A stretch of 64,000 nt of DNA from JAEUTH01 sp039931675 (GTDB lineage Bacteria; Bacteroidota; Bacteroidia; AKYH767-A; OLB10): NCBI GenBank assembly GCA_039931675.1, contig JBDTRM010000023.1, positions 1 to 64,000 on the forward strand, read 5' to 3'. Under the pieces are notes generated by a model. It ran no database searches, was not told the origin of the DNA, and worked only from the letters and a program-made list of their open reading frames with translations. This document shows positions 18,834 to 27,728 of the stretch, one piece after another. Position 1 is the first letter of the stretch, and every line of letters starts with the position of its first letter. The translations under genes were made by a program, and so were the position numbers.

Positions 18834-18960
18834 CATGTTAGTTTATCACAAACAGGCAAAGGACAAGTTACTATAAATGCAAACGAACCTGCACAATACC
18901 TATACGCTTGAAGTTAGCGGTAAAAGTATTGACACCAGGCTGATGGTGCTCATAAAATAA
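18834..18960 (+). pseudogene. Decayed copy of the type I sorting tail
   Basis: The sequence aligns almost base for base with the last ~125 bases of the genes at 7104 and 13966: LSQTGKGQVTINANE, then LEV, and a final LMVL-like end and stop. A deletion of 8 bases (GCACAATACC for GCACAGGGAACTTATACC) breaks the frame. The homology continues through the 3' UTR (CAATCCAAACTTAC) into the terminator at 18985, so the whole 3' cassette was copied. Confidence 0.85.
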
Positions 18961-18984
18961 CAATCCAAACTTACTATCGTTATT

Positions 18985-19020
18985 AGGGCTGTTGAACAGA
19001 ATGTGTAGCGGCCTTTTTTT
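18985..19020 (+). terminator. Diverged terminator of the repeated family
   Basis: GGGCTGTTGAACA...TGTGTAGCGGCCTTTTTTT; the stem is imperfect. It lies at the same distance from the tail relic as the intact copies lie from intact tails. Confidence 0.5.
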
Positions 19021-19038
19021 TATAATTATTTCCTGCGC

Positions 19039-19068
19039 TTTGCCATTATCTGCAATTGAATATCTTTG
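19039..19068 (+). promoter_or_regulatory. Bacteroidetes-type promoter of the 185-aa lipoprotein
   Basis: TTTG (19039-19042), an 18-base spacer, then TATCTTTG (19061-19068), matching the known TTTG / TAnnTTTG consensus of Bacteroidetes primary sigma factor promoters. The start codon at 19087 is 18 bases further on. Confidence 0.7.
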
Positions 19069-19086
19069 TTATAAATAAATATTTAA

Positions 19087-19644
19087 ATGAAAATAAATCG
19101 CTCATTAATAATTTTGCTGGCGCTCGGGTTAGTTATTGGTTTGACAGGCTGCAAAAAGGAAGAGAAGAATTATTATCCTGATTGCTTTTCAACATCAACC
19201 CAAACACCTGCTATTAACATAATAAGCTGCGGTAGCGTAATGCTGGTAAACATCAGCAAGCACCAGGCAATTTTAGCATCATTCAATGATAACAACATGC
19301 TATTAACAACACAGTGCAAAACATTTGATGTTGCTTCCAATTTAAACAACTTAGAAATTTCTTACTATACTTATGATAATTATCCTGACAGTAATTATTT
19401 TACTACCTGTGCCGGTATTGCCTTTATGCCTGGGACATACGGCACAAAAATTAAATGGAATGCCATAAGCGGGAACTTCACAATAGCTGTTTCAAAAGAA
19501 AAGAAAAACAGGGAAGACTGCGAAGCATACAAAGCATGTATTGAACTTCAAAATATCAGGTTCGTAAAAGAGAACTCAACCCAGGATACCATTTTAAATT
19601 CACTCGTAATTAAAAATGCTGTAGTAGGCACTTGTGTGATGTAA
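19087..19644 (+). CDS. Putative lipoprotein of unknown function
   Basis: 185 residues. The N-terminus is a lipoprotein signal (IGLTGC, lipid-attachment Cys ~22) followed by KKEEKN. The mature part has several Cys residues and no domain I recognise. It has its own promoter and is flanked on both sides by decayed sorting-tail fragments. Confidence 0.65.
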   Translation: MKINRSLIILLALGLVIGLTGCKKEEKNYYPDCFSTSTQTPAINIISCGSVMLVNISKHQAILASFNDNNMLLTTQCKTFDVASNLNNLEISYYTYDNYPDSNYFTTCAGIAFMPGTYGTKIKWNAISGNFTIAVSKEKKNREDCEAYKACIELQNIRFVKENSTQDTILNSLVIKNAVVGTCVM

Positions 19645-19674
19645 AGAAATAATGCAGCGCTCTGTCACTATACA

Positions 19675-19710
19675 GGCGTTGATACTAAGCTAATGGTATT
19701 GGTGAAATAA
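19675..19710 (+). pseudogene. Relic of a type I sorting-tail end
   Basis: Reads G-V-D-T-K-L-M-V-L-V-K-stop, exactly the end of the type I tail, 30 bases after the lipoprotein stop and in no gene. A degraded terminator-like GCGGCT...GCAGCCTTTT follows at about 19751-19777. It is the third independent tail relic. Confidence 0.7.
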
Positions 19711-19898
19711 AACAGGATTTAGAATTTCAATAGTTAATTCATCATATAAAGCGGCTCAAAAACCCGGGCAGCCTTTTCAAAGTTTGTTTTCTGTCACGGA
19801 AAAGTGTTTTTATTTTATTTCTCTTTCCACGTTTATATTTATTGTTATTTAGCAGTTGCTTTAATCATGAAGCAAAGCATCCTAAATATATCCACATC

Positions 19899-21695
19899 AT
19901 GAAAAAAATTATTTACCTGCTTACGTTATGCACGGCCATTATTTTTTTAATCACAAGCAGTTGCAAAAAAAATAACACCGAAGGTGATGATATTGATCCG
20001 CCTATTAATAATACTACAACCAGTAAGGCCACAATTGCAGGAATGGTTACCGATGACAACAACTATCCTGTAAATGGTGCATCAGTAACTGTTTCAGGAA
20101 AAACCACCACTACCAACCAATACGGGATTTTTATGTTTGATAATGTTGATGTTGATCCCAACCGCACTATAATGCAATTTGAAAAAAGTGGGCTTATTAA
20201 ACGAATGCATGGTTTTAAACCTTTTGTGAATAAGGTGAACTATCTGAAGATAACCATGCTGCGAAAAATAAACACCTCCACGTTCAGCAGTTCTTCAAAT
20301 GGAAATGTGAGTTTACCCGATGGCTCAAATGTGCAATTCCAGGCAAATTCATTTTTGACTTCTACGGGCACCCCTTATTCAGGAAGCGTTTCTGTTGTTT
20401 TCAAACACCTCTCGCCCGACAATCCTAACTTTGGTTTTTCTATTCCCGGTGGTGATTTGGCAGGAAAAAATAGTTCAGGTCAAGCAGTTACATTATATAC
20501 TTACGGTATGCTTGATGTTATTTTAGAAGGAAGTGGTGGACAGGAATTGCAAATAGACAGCCTTAAACCGGCAGCTATAAAATTACCAATAGCAGCATCG
20601 CAGCTTGCTACAGCACCCGCCACAATTCCATTGTGGTATTTTGATGAAACCACTGCAAAATGGATTGAACAAGGCACAGCAACGAAAATCGGAAATAATT
20701 ATATTGGAACTGTTAAGCATTTCAGTTGGTGGAATTATGATATAGGGGCAAGCAGTCCGCTTGTAAAGGGCAAGGTAGTGGATTGTGCAGGTAACCCAAT
20801 GCCTAATATTACAGTAACTTTTAACGGATGGGCTACAACTATCACCAATAGCAATGGTGAATACCAGGGACAAGTACCTTCAGGAATAACTATTACCGTA
20901 CAGGTTCTTGTTTCTAACAATACTTTGATTACTGTTAACAGTCCTGTAATGAATGTGCCTCCGCTTTCTGCGAACCAAATTTATGTAGTGCCTGATATTA
21001 CTGTTAATTGCGTTGGCAGAATAATGGGAACTTTAAAAGGATGCAATAACCAGCAAGTAAATGGACTTGTTATGTTAATGCAAAGCAATAATACAGTTAC
21101 TTATCAGGTAACTAACAATTCAAATTTTAGTATAACCTGTGCTTCGAATACTCAATACAATCTGACTGCTTATCTGGCAGGAAATTTCCTTGTTGCTGCC
21201 ACACAAATTGTAAATAGCCCTTCAAATCTAGATACGTTAAATGTTGGTAATATTTCTCTTTGTGGAACCACAGGAATCGTTGACAACTTTTTTGCATGCC
21301 GTTATTTTATAGATGGTTATAATATGTTTCATATAACTCCGACACTTGCAACTGCTCAAATTGACAGTACTGCTCCTGTTTATATTACTATCGAAGGAAT
21401 TAGCCCGCCCAATATACCCACCTATGTATATATTAGCATTTCAGATACAATTTTAGGCACCTACTTATGGGTCTCAGGTTCCAACCAGATAAATATTGAA
21501 GTGTTTGATAGCTTAGGTTTTGGAACTTATTTTGGCAGCAATTACCAAAACTGTTTTGGTTCTATTACTTTAACCGAATTAGGAGGTATTGGTGGAAAGG
21601 TTAAGGGGTTTTATAGTGGTGTTGCCGTCTGTCCAAATGCAGGTTTAGATACCGTTACCATTCAAGGTACCTTTAACGTCATAAGAACTTATTGA
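19899..21695 (+). CDS. Lipoprotein with carboxypeptidase regulatory-like domains
   Basis: 598 residues from the ATG at 19899, chosen because MKKIIYLLTLCTAIIFLITSSCKKN is a clear lipoprotein signal (Cys ~22); the longer frame from 19842 is not. Residues ~45-110 form a CarboxypepD_reg-like beta sandwich (ATIAGMVTDDNNYPVNGASVTVSG). The middle resembles regions that follow such domains in Bacteroidota surface lipoproteins (GNVSLPDGSNVQFQANSF). A second regulatory-like domain occurs at ~285-345 (VKGKVVDCAGNPMPNITVTF). No enzyme motif is visible. A terminator of the repeated family follows although this protein has no type I tail. Confidence 0.7.
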   Translation: MKKIIYLLTLCTAIIFLITSSCKKNNTEGDDIDPPINNTTTSKATIAGMVTDDNNYPVNGASVTVSGKTTTTNQYGIFMFDNVDVDPNRTIMQFEKSGLIKRMHGFKPFVNKVNYLKITMLRKINTSTFSSSSNGNVSLPDGSNVQFQANSFLTSTGTPYSGSVSVVFKHLSPDNPNFGFSIPGGDLAGKNSSGQAVTLYTYGMLDVILEGSGGQELQIDSLKPAAIKLPIAASQLATAPATIPLWYFDETTAKWIEQGTATKIGNNYIGTVKHFSWWNYDIGASSPLVKGKVVDCAGNPMPNITVTFNGWATTITNSNGEYQGQVPSGITITVQVLVSNNTLITVNSPVMNVPPLSANQIYVVPDITVNCVGRIMGTLKGCNNQQVNGLVMLMQSNNTVTYQVTNNSNFSITCASNTQYNLTAYLAGNFLVAATQIVNSPSNLDTLNVGNISLCGTTGIVDNFFACRYFIDGYNMFHITPTLATAQIDSTAPVYITIEGISPPNIPTYVYISISDTILGTYLWVSGSNQINIEVFDSLGFGTYFGSNYQNCFGSITLTELGGIGGKVKGFYSGVAVCPNAGLDTVTIQGTFNVIRTY

Positions 21696-21718
21696 AAGGT
21701 AACTGCTAATTTTATCAA

Positions 21719-21752
21719 AGAGGTTGTTGCATAAAATGTGGCAACCTTTTTC
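21719..21752 (+). terminator. Intrinsic terminator of the repeated family
   Basis: AGAGGTTGTTGCATAAAATGTGGCAACCTTTTT. The stem GGTTG-TTGCA/TGTGG-CAACC has minor mismatches. It shows that the hairpin is not confined to fibre genes. Confidence 0.7.
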
Positions 21753-21858
21753 ATTTGTCTTTAATAAGACATAAAGCATATTTCATTTATCCATAAACTT
21801 GCACTCCACAATTAAAATCATAAAAGCCATTTATTGGCGTTATGATTGTCTAATCAAA

Positions 21859-22614
21859 ATGAAAGTGAAAAGTTTTTTAATCTCAATAACAATTATCCTT
21901 TTAAATCAATCATGCTCTGCGCAAAGCAAACCTGTAGCAGAAAAATTTCAACCGTTTGCATTGGTTGAATTATTTACCTCAGAAGGTTGCAGCAGTTGCC
22001 CGCCTGCTGATGATTTATTGAAAAAATTAAAAACCGAAGCAACCAAGACCAATGCACAGGTATATTTTGTTGCCTATCACGTTGATTATTGGAATAAGTT
22101 AGGTTGGAAAGATCCGTTCAGTAAATATCAATTCACTTTAATCCAACAAAATTATTTAGGTGTTTTAGATGAAAAAGATATGTACACTCCGCAAATGATT
22201 GTTAACGGCCAATACTCATTTACCGGCTCAAATGAAAGCAAAGCAAAAGACGCCATTGACCGTGCATTAAAATTTAATGCATTGGTGAATGTATCTGTTA
22301 GAAAAGATTCCCTTGCGAACGACACCTTATATGTAAGCTATCAATCATCGGTTGCCGAAAGTGATTTTTCAATAAAAGTACTTTTGCTGGAAAGTGATTT
22401 AAAGTCAACCGTAACTGCGGGAGAAAATAAAGGCAAAACACTTTTGCATGATAACGTTTGCCGCGCCTATCAATCCAAATCTTTGAGCAACAAAACAGGA
22501 CAGGTTAAAATTTCTGTTAAGAATATTATATTTAATAAAAACTTTTCATTGGTTGCTTTTGTACAACAGAAAGGGAGTTTAAAAGTGCTCGGAATTTGTG
22601 CAGGCAAACTTTGA
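21859..22614 (+). CDS. DUF1223 secreted thioredoxin-fold protein
   Basis: 251 residues from the ATG at 21859 (MKVKSFLISITIILLNQSCSAQ, a signal peptide with a possible lipobox). The conserved DUF1223 opening is ALVELFTSEGCSSCPPADDLL, with a C-x-x-C pair at ~43-46, followed by VAYHVDYWNKLGWKDPFS and YTPQMIVNGQYSFTGS, all hallmarks of this family. The fold is thioredoxin-like; a redox role is plausible but unproven. Stand-alone gene. Confidence 0.88.
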   Translation: MKVKSFLISITIILLNQSCSAQSKPVAEKFQPFALVELFTSEGCSSCPPADDLLKKLKTEATKTNAQVYFVAYHVDYWNKLGWKDPFSKYQFTLIQQNYLGVLDEKDMYTPQMIVNGQYSFTGSNESKAKDAIDRALKFNALVNVSVRKDSLANDTLYVSYQSSVAESDFSIKVLLLESDLKSTVTAGENKGKTLLHDNVCRAYQSKSLSNKTGQVKISVKNIIFNKNFSLVAFVQQKGSLKVLGICAGKL

Positions 22615-22730
22615 TCATTGTCTCATGATATTGAAATTTCACTTGAAGATCAAAATAATTTTCAACCTGATTAAAACAATACGGTAGGAAGTTTATAAAA
22701 GGCATCTTTTTGCCAGGCTTAAGATTGAGG

Positions 22731-23642
22731 TTATTTTACCGTCTTCAATTTATTCATCCATTCCTTCTTCAATATCTCAAGTGATTTACCACTTAACTTT
22801 TCTATAGTTTCATGTTCTTGTCCAAATGATGAAATGCCGGCCAGCAAAATTTTAATACCATAATTGTCAGCAATGTATTTTACAAAAGAAGAAGATCCAT
22901 GATAAAAAGCAGGGGCATAATAGATTCTGTCATTTGAAAATAATTCAGGCATCACCCCTTTCGAACCAATGAATGACAAAATATATGAGCCTTTTTGCGA
23001 CTTCAATTCTTCTGCAAATAAAGTATCAATATTTGTCTGGTAATTATCTGAAAAAACGTCAAACCATGGTAGATTTTCTGATAATGAGACTTGAAGCGAA
23101 ATGTAATCGGGCAATCCTTCAAATAACCAAAGCGGCATTTTTTCTGACCATTCTTTTTCTGTTACATTATTACTATTCCAGCTTCCGGTTTTACTATACA
23201 ACATTTCGTGTATAACTTCATGCAGCCAGGGTGCTTTTCCATCTTTAATACGCCAGAATGGGACTGATACAAAGCCATATCGGGAAGCATGTGATATGAA
23301 CCTGTCTAATCGAAAATAAAATGTGTAAGGTTCATCAGGCCTATGCAACTGCCACGACAGGGGAGCATTTATAAATTTTTCTGCACCGCTGATTCCGATA
23401 TTTATCATGTCAGCAATCTCATTCATTCGCCTTGCTGAAAGAGAGTCTTTCGGAAACCAGCATATCACTTGGCGATCAGAAATTTTCACACCATTATTAA
23501 CAAGATAAGTAATGTTCAAACTGTCTCCGTCATTCAATAAAGGTACTTTTGAAAAATCAGGTACCTGGCTAAACAATGATTTTACTAATGAAATAAGTAA
23601 AGCGATTGTTAAATAGAAATATTTAAACGTGAAATTTTCCAT
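22731..23642 (-). CDS. Putative secreted zinc metallopeptidase-like protein (HExxH)
   Basis: 303 residues with a signal peptide (ends LFSQ). Residues ~141-145 carry H-E-V-I-H, followed ~30 residues later by LWLFEGLPDYISLQ. Its Glu fits the third zinc ligand of gluzincin-type peptidases (HExxH ... E-G-x-x-x-Y). I know no exact family. Substrate unknown. It is a single gene between a convergent DUF1223 gene and recX. Confidence 0.6.
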   Translation of the reverse strand: MENFTFKYFYLTIALLISLVKSLFSQVPDFSKVPLLNDGDSLNITYLVNNGVKISDRQVICWFPKDSLSARRMNEIADMINIGISGAEKFINAPLSWQLHRPDEPYTFYFRLDRFISHASRYGFVSVPFWRIKDGKAPWLHEVIHEMLYSKTGSWNSNNVTEKEWSEKMPLWLFEGLPDYISLQVSLSENLPWFDVFSDNYQTNIDTLFAEELKSQKGSYILSFIGSKGVMPELFSNDRIYYAPAFYHGSSSFVKYIADNYGIKILLAGISSFGQEHETIEKLSGKSLEILKKEWMNKLKTVK

Positions 23643-23722
23643 CTAAGCTTTGTATTAAATAGTAAACAAACATATCTGAAAAACTAATACTGGATTTCTT
23701 CCCGGAATATCGAATTGAAGAA

Positions 23723-24193
23723 TTAAACATTACCCAATTCACCCCAAACCAGCTCCGCCTCAAATCCTTTGGAAATTAAATGTTGCGCTATGCGATGATT
23801 TTTTTTCAAAGGATTTTTTTCTGTGATTTTTTTTTCTGCATCAGCAATTAATTTTTTAATCGTGTTGCGATAATCTCTTTCATTAATTTCTTTTAATGCT
23901 TTATTGATACAATAAACAGAAACTTTTTTCTGCTGCAACATTAATTTGATTTTGATTTTGCCCCACTGCTTCATCCTGAATTTTCCGCCAGCATAAGCAA
24001 TTGCAAAACGCTCTTCATTGATAAAATTATCCTGGACTAATTTCGCAATTACTTTTTCTACATCATCATGATGCAGTTTTAATTTGTACAATTTATCGCG
24101 TACTTCCTGTTGACTACGTTCCTGGTAAGCACAATAAGCAGCAGCCTTGCGGTAAGTGCTGTCATCAATAAAGCCGAGTAAATCGTCAAGCAT
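23723..24193 (-). CDS. recX: Recombination regulator RecX
   Basis: 156 residues. RecX proteins bind RecA filaments and modulate recombination. Three-helix repeats are visible: YRKAAAYCAYQERSQQEVRDKL, then VIAKLVQDNFINEERFAIAYAGGKFRMKQWGKIKIKLML. I place the start at ATG 24193 (MLDDLLGFIDD). The frame extends to a TTG at 24292, but residues gained there (SPLTPLQRRGG) are the translation of a palindromic repeat and are not part of RecX. It follows kbl in the same orientation, with the repeat in the 95-base gap. Confidence 0.85.
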   Translation of the reverse strand: MLDDLLGFIDDSTYRKAAAYCAYQERSQQEVRDKLYKLKLHHDDVEKVIAKLVQDNFINEERFAIAYAGGKFRMKQWGKIKIKLMLQQKKVSVYCINKALKEINERDYRNTIKKLIADAEKKITEKNPLKKNHRIAQHLISKGFEAELVWGELGNV

Positions 24194-24249
24194 GGTTGGG
24201 AATTTGGGAATTGAGGTAATTGCTTTGTCGAAACTGTCCCGCGACCGTC

Positions 24250-24282
24250 CCCCTCTCCTTTGGAGAGGGGTTAGGGGTGAGG
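24250..24282. repeat. REP-like palindrome between kbl and recX
   Basis: CCCCTCTCC-TTT-GGAGAGGGG followed by TTAGGGGTGAGG. This type of GC-rich palindrome is widespread in Bacteroidota intergenic DNA and contrasts with the AT-rich surroundings. It could act as a terminator or transcript-stabilising stem. Confidence 0.75.
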
Positions 24283-24288
24283 TTATTT

Positions 24289-25479
24289 TCAATTCTTAAT
24301 TACAGAAAGCGTTTCCCCCACCTTCACAAAAGCATCCACACATTTATCAATATGATGTCTTTCATGCCCTGCGCTTATCTGAACACGAATGCGCGCATTG
24401 CCTTTTGCAACTACGGGATAGAAAAATCCTGTTACATAAATGCCCTCTTCTAAAAGTTGTGTTGCAAAATCCTGTGCAAGTTTTGCTTCATACAACATGA
24501 TTGGAACAATCGGGTGCTCGCCCGGCTTAATATCGAAACCTGCATCAGTCATGCGTTTGCGGAAGTACTGTGTATTGTCCCAAAGTTTATCGCGCAAAGC
24601 TGTTGTTTCACTCAGCATATCTAAAACTGCAATGGATGCACCCACAATAGCAGGCGCCAATGAATTGGAAAACAAATACGGACGCGAACGCTGACGCAGT
24701 AATTCTATAACCTCTTTTTTAGCAGAAGTAAATCCGCCAAGCGCACCTCCCAACGCTTTGCCAAGTGTTCCGGTAATGATATCAATGCGTCCCATCACGT
24801 TGCGGTACTCATGTGTGCCGCGCCCAGTCTTACCCATAAAGCCCGAAGCATGACATTCATCAATCATAACCAGCGCCTTATACTTATCAGCGAGGTCGCA
24901 AATCTTGTCTAACTGGGCAATAGTTCCATCCATGCTGAACACGCCATCGGTAACAATAATGCGGTGACGTAAATTTTGTGTCGCCTTCAACTGCTCTTCC
25001 AAATCATCCATGTTATTATGCTTGTAACGCAAACGCTGCGCCTTGCATAAACGCACACCATCAATAATGGAAGCATGATTTAATTCATCGCTGATGATTG
25101 CATCCAGGTCATTAAACAGCGGTTCAAAAATTCCTCCGTTTGCATCAAAAGCTGCTGCATATAAAATGGTGTCTTCAGTACCGAGGAAGGTGGAAAGTTT
25201 TTGTTCTAACTCCTTATGTATATCCTGCGTGCCGCAAATAAAACGAACGCTGCTCATACCATAGCCATGCGTATCCATAGCGCGGTGAGCGGCTTCCAAA
25301 ACTTTAGGATGTGATGAAAGCCCGAGATAATTGTTTGCACAAAAGTTTATCACCTGCTTGCCATTGGCAATAATATCAGCGCCCTGCGGAGAAGAAATAA
25401 TGCGTTCTTTTTTATAAAGACCGGCTTCTGTTATTTCCTTTAATTCCTTTTCTAAAACGGGTTTGAGTGTGTCGTACAT
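24289..25479 (-). CDS. kbl: Glycine C-acetyltransferase (2-amino-3-ketobutyrate CoA ligase)
   Basis: 396 residues, full length for the family. A PLP enzyme of the alpha-oxoamine synthase group: it cleaves 2-amino-3-ketobutyrate with CoA to glycine and acetyl-CoA, the second step of threonine catabolism. Motifs: INFCANNYLGLSSHP near the N-terminus, YGMSSVRFICGTQDIHKELE, DECHASGFMGKTGRG, and the PLP lysine in TGTLGKALGGALGG. The first enzyme of the pathway, threonine 3-dehydrogenase, is encoded at the right end of this window, about 38 kb away. Confidence 0.95.
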   Translation of the reverse strand: MYDTLKPVLEKELKEITEAGLYKKERIISSPQGADIIANGKQVINFCANNYLGLSSHPKVLEAAHRAMDTHGYGMSSVRFICGTQDIHKELEQKLSTFLGTEDTILYAAAFDANGGIFEPLFNDLDAIISDELNHASIIDGVRLCKAQRLRYKHNNMDDLEEQLKATQNLRHRIIVTDGVFSMDGTIAQLDKICDLADKYKALVMIDECHASGFMGKTGRGTHEYRNVMGRIDIITGTLGKALGGALGGFTSAKKEVIELLRQRSRPYLFSNSLAPAIVGASIAVLDMLSETTALRDKLWDNTQYFRKRMTDAGFDIKPGEHPIVPIMLYEAKLAQDFATQLLEEGIYVTGFFYPVVAKGNARIRVQISAGHERHHIDKCVDAFVKVGETLSVIKN

Positions 25480-25526
25480 TTTGTTTGAAGTTTCCTATTA
25501 GCTATTGTTTTTTGCTTGAATTATTT

Positions 25527-27503
25527 TTATTTTTTTTGCTTTTCAGTAAGTTTTACTAATTCATTTATTGAAGTTTTCCAAATGCCTTTTGTATGGGTAA
25601 AAGCAAATATGTCAGAACCCACAATTGCTAATGAAGTGACACCGTCTTGTAACTCTGAATTATTTACGGAAGTCCAGCTATTACCCTCATCCGATGACAG
25701 ATACACACCTGAATTGCAGCCATAAAAAATTGTTTTACCGCTATGGATAAAACTGTTTGCGAAATCTCCAAAACTACCATGGAATGGTTGGAATGGGTTG
25801 TCGTTTGTGGGAAAGCCATTTCTTACTTCTTTCCATGTTTTTCCATCATCATTTGTTGAAAATGTTCCATATTTTGTTTCTACAAAAATGCTAGTTCCAA
25901 TTATTGTGGCAACGTTGACCGAAGTATAAAAACCTACAGCTTTGTGAAGATTCTCATCAAGATTATTCCATGTTTTACCATTGTCCGGGGATTTAAATAA
26001 AAAATCATCACCTCCTATAATAATAACACTACCATTAACAGTTAATAATCCGCTAACTCCAGATATGCTTACAGGCAAGTTATATTGAATGGAGTTCCAG
26101 GTAGTACCTTTATCGTTCGAAATGTAAAGTTTATCTTCAGCAAGTGCAAAAATATTTTCAGGTGTTGATTGAATTAAAAAATAGTTATAATTATCTTGAT
26201 TGAAAGTAGCACTTTTAGATTTTATCCAGGATTGCCCGTTATTGTCAGAAGTAAAAAGACCAGAATTAGTACCAAGAAAAAGTTTTGTTTCCTGAGAAGT
26301 GATACTACGTATTTTAATAGAGGAAGGTAAACCGTTACTTGAGGCATACCAATTTGCACCATTGTTATTGGATACGAATAGAGTATCAAAATCGTTCCTA
26401 GAACCGCAAACGGCAAACAGTCTTGATTCGTTAACAAACAAATCTCTGCCATTTTTATCTACAGGTAATCCCATAGCCACAACATTTGTCCACGGTACTA
26501 ATACTGGTTCTATATATTTTAAGTAGGTTAAAGTATAAGTTGCTATTTTATCTGTATCATTTTCTGCATGTAATCTATTTAACACCATTGATAAAGCAGG
26601 ATCACTCGTTTTTACTTCCTTGGAAATTACCAATGAGTCTTTACTGATCAAAAGTATTTTATAATTAATTTTTCGCTCCTCATTATCTTCATGGCGAGGG
26701 ACATTTAAAATCAAATTTCCTTTATCAGTTATTTCATACATATAATTTTTATCCTTTTCTTCTTCTAAACTCAAATTTCCTACATCAAATGTTTTGTCCT
26801 TATTAAAGCTGAAACTTAATGCTCTTGTCTCCCGCCTAAGCTTTGATTGAATCCAGTAGTTATTTATTTCTTCATCAAAATCCTCCAACTCATAACAACT
26901 AACTTCCACTTTTTCTCCTTTCCATTTTCCGATTATAAGTTCATTTATTTCGCTTAGAGGTGGTAGTGGTTTTACCATACTAACAAGATTGAGTAAGTTG
27001 GTTTTATCCTTCGGTTTTATTTTTATACACGTAATGTTAACAGAAACTATTTTATCTGTATCATTTTTTGCATTCAACTCCTCTAATATGTGTGCCATAT
27101 CTGGATCATTTGTTTTCATGCCTTCAAATGAAATAATTAAAGAGTCATTGTTAATTGAAACTATTTCAAAGTTCTGCTCCCCATTAAATGACAATATGGT
27201 GCTTGATTTAGCCTTAAATATTTCATATTTACAATTTACTTCATTATAAAGGCATGTTTTATTTTCATTACACCTAAAGTTGATTTCTTGTATTCGAAAA
27301 TTATCTTTTGACTTTTCATCAAATCCTTTTATCTCATCACATTTCCAAACCGCATCTACACTTTTCCATTTGCCAATGATTAGCTTATTTATTTCTTCAA
27401 GAGCAGGCAACTGCTTGTTTTGTGAATTAGCATTTCCACATATTAGAATTAATTGAAGAACTGAAATAATCAGTAGGGTAAAATTTGATTTTAGCATAGT
27501 CAT
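25527..27503 (-). CDS. Secreted protein with two lipocalin-like repeats and a BNR/Ycf48-like propeller
   Basis: About 658 residues. I start at ATG 27503 (MTMLKSNF); the frame opens at a TTG 15 bases upstream. The signal peptide ends NANSQ. The N-terminal half has two similar ~160-residue domains, each opening with L-P-x-L-x-E-I-N-[KE]-L-I-I-G-K-W-K and ending N-D-T-D-K-I-x-x-x-x-x-T, like lipocalin-like DUF domains. The C-terminal half has sialidase/BNR-type propeller blades (SNNNGANWYASSNGLP, SNDKGTTWNSIQYNLP, SPDNGKTWNNL, TNDDGKTWKEVRNGFP, SSDEGNSWTSV). No sialidase active-site residues are evident and no sorting tail is present. Confidence 0.65.
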   Translation of the reverse strand: MTMLKSNFTLLIISVLQLILICGNANSQNKQLPALEEINKLIIGKWKSVDAVWKCDEIKGFDEKSKDNFRIQEINFRCNENKTCLYNEVNCKYEIFKAKSSTILSFNGEQNFEIVSINNDSLIISFEGMKTNDPDMAHILEELNAKNDTDKIVSVNITCIKIKPKDKTNLLNLVSMVKPLPPLSEINELIIGKWKGEKVEVSCYELEDFDEEINNYWIQSKLRRETRALSFSFNKDKTFDVGNLSLEEEKDKNYMYEITDKGNLILNVPRHEDNEERKINYKILLISKDSLVISKEVKTSDPALSMVLNRLHAENDTDKIATYTLTYLKYIEPVLVPWTNVVAMGLPVDKNGRDLFVNESRLFAVCGSRNDFDTLFVSNNNGANWYASSNGLPSSIKIRSITSQETKLFLGTNSGLFTSDNNGQSWIKSKSATFNQDNYNYFLIQSTPENIFALAEDKLYISNDKGTTWNSIQYNLPVSISGVSGLLTVNGSVIIIGGDDFLFKSPDNGKTWNNLDENLHKAVGFYTSVNVATIIGTSIFVETKYGTFSTNDDGKTWKEVRNGFPTNDNPFQPFHGSFGDFANSFIHSGKTIFYGCNSGVYLSSDEGNSWTSVNNSELQDGVTSLAIVGSDIFAFTHTKGIWKTSINELVKLTEKQKK

Positions 27504-27673
27504 TACTGGTTTTGCCAATTTATTTATAGTGTTGCCTAGACACCTTATATGTTAGCTGTGCAAAATAAAACAAATATTCGAGAAGGATTATGGAGATGAA
27601 AAAGGGGTGTACTACAAATTTCAGCAAAGTACCTAATGCTGAAGAGAGCTTGTAGCGCGTTTCTTCTCAAACA

Positions 27674-27702
27674 AAAAAGCCCCTCAAAAACTTTGAGAGG
27701 CT
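27674..27702. terminator. Bidirectional intrinsic terminator
   Basis: AAAAAGCCCCTCAAA-AAC-TTTGAGAGGCTTT, A-run on the left and T-run on the right. It lies downstream of the decayed minus-strand fragment at 27729-27899 and could serve either strand. Confidence 0.7.
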
Positions 27703-27728
27703 TTAACTTATCTAACTAAATTTAATTT

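Noticed and set aside
15898..19710. Short peptides ending DTKLMVLVK as independent small genes
   Set aside because: They align exactly with the ends of type I sorting tails, lack upstream coding or start signals, and one has a frame-breaking deletion; relics explain them better.
24194..24292. N-terminal extension of RecX starting at TTG 24292
   Set aside because: It begins on the kbl stop codon and its residues SPLTPLQRRGG are the translation of a palindromic repeat; RecX homology starts at ATG 24193.
25527..27503. Sialidase, from the BNR-like blades
   Set aside because: Blades contain SxDxGxxW motifs but the catalytic Arg triad and Tyr/Glu of sialidases could not be identified, and the same blades occur in Ycf48-like non-enzymatic propellers.
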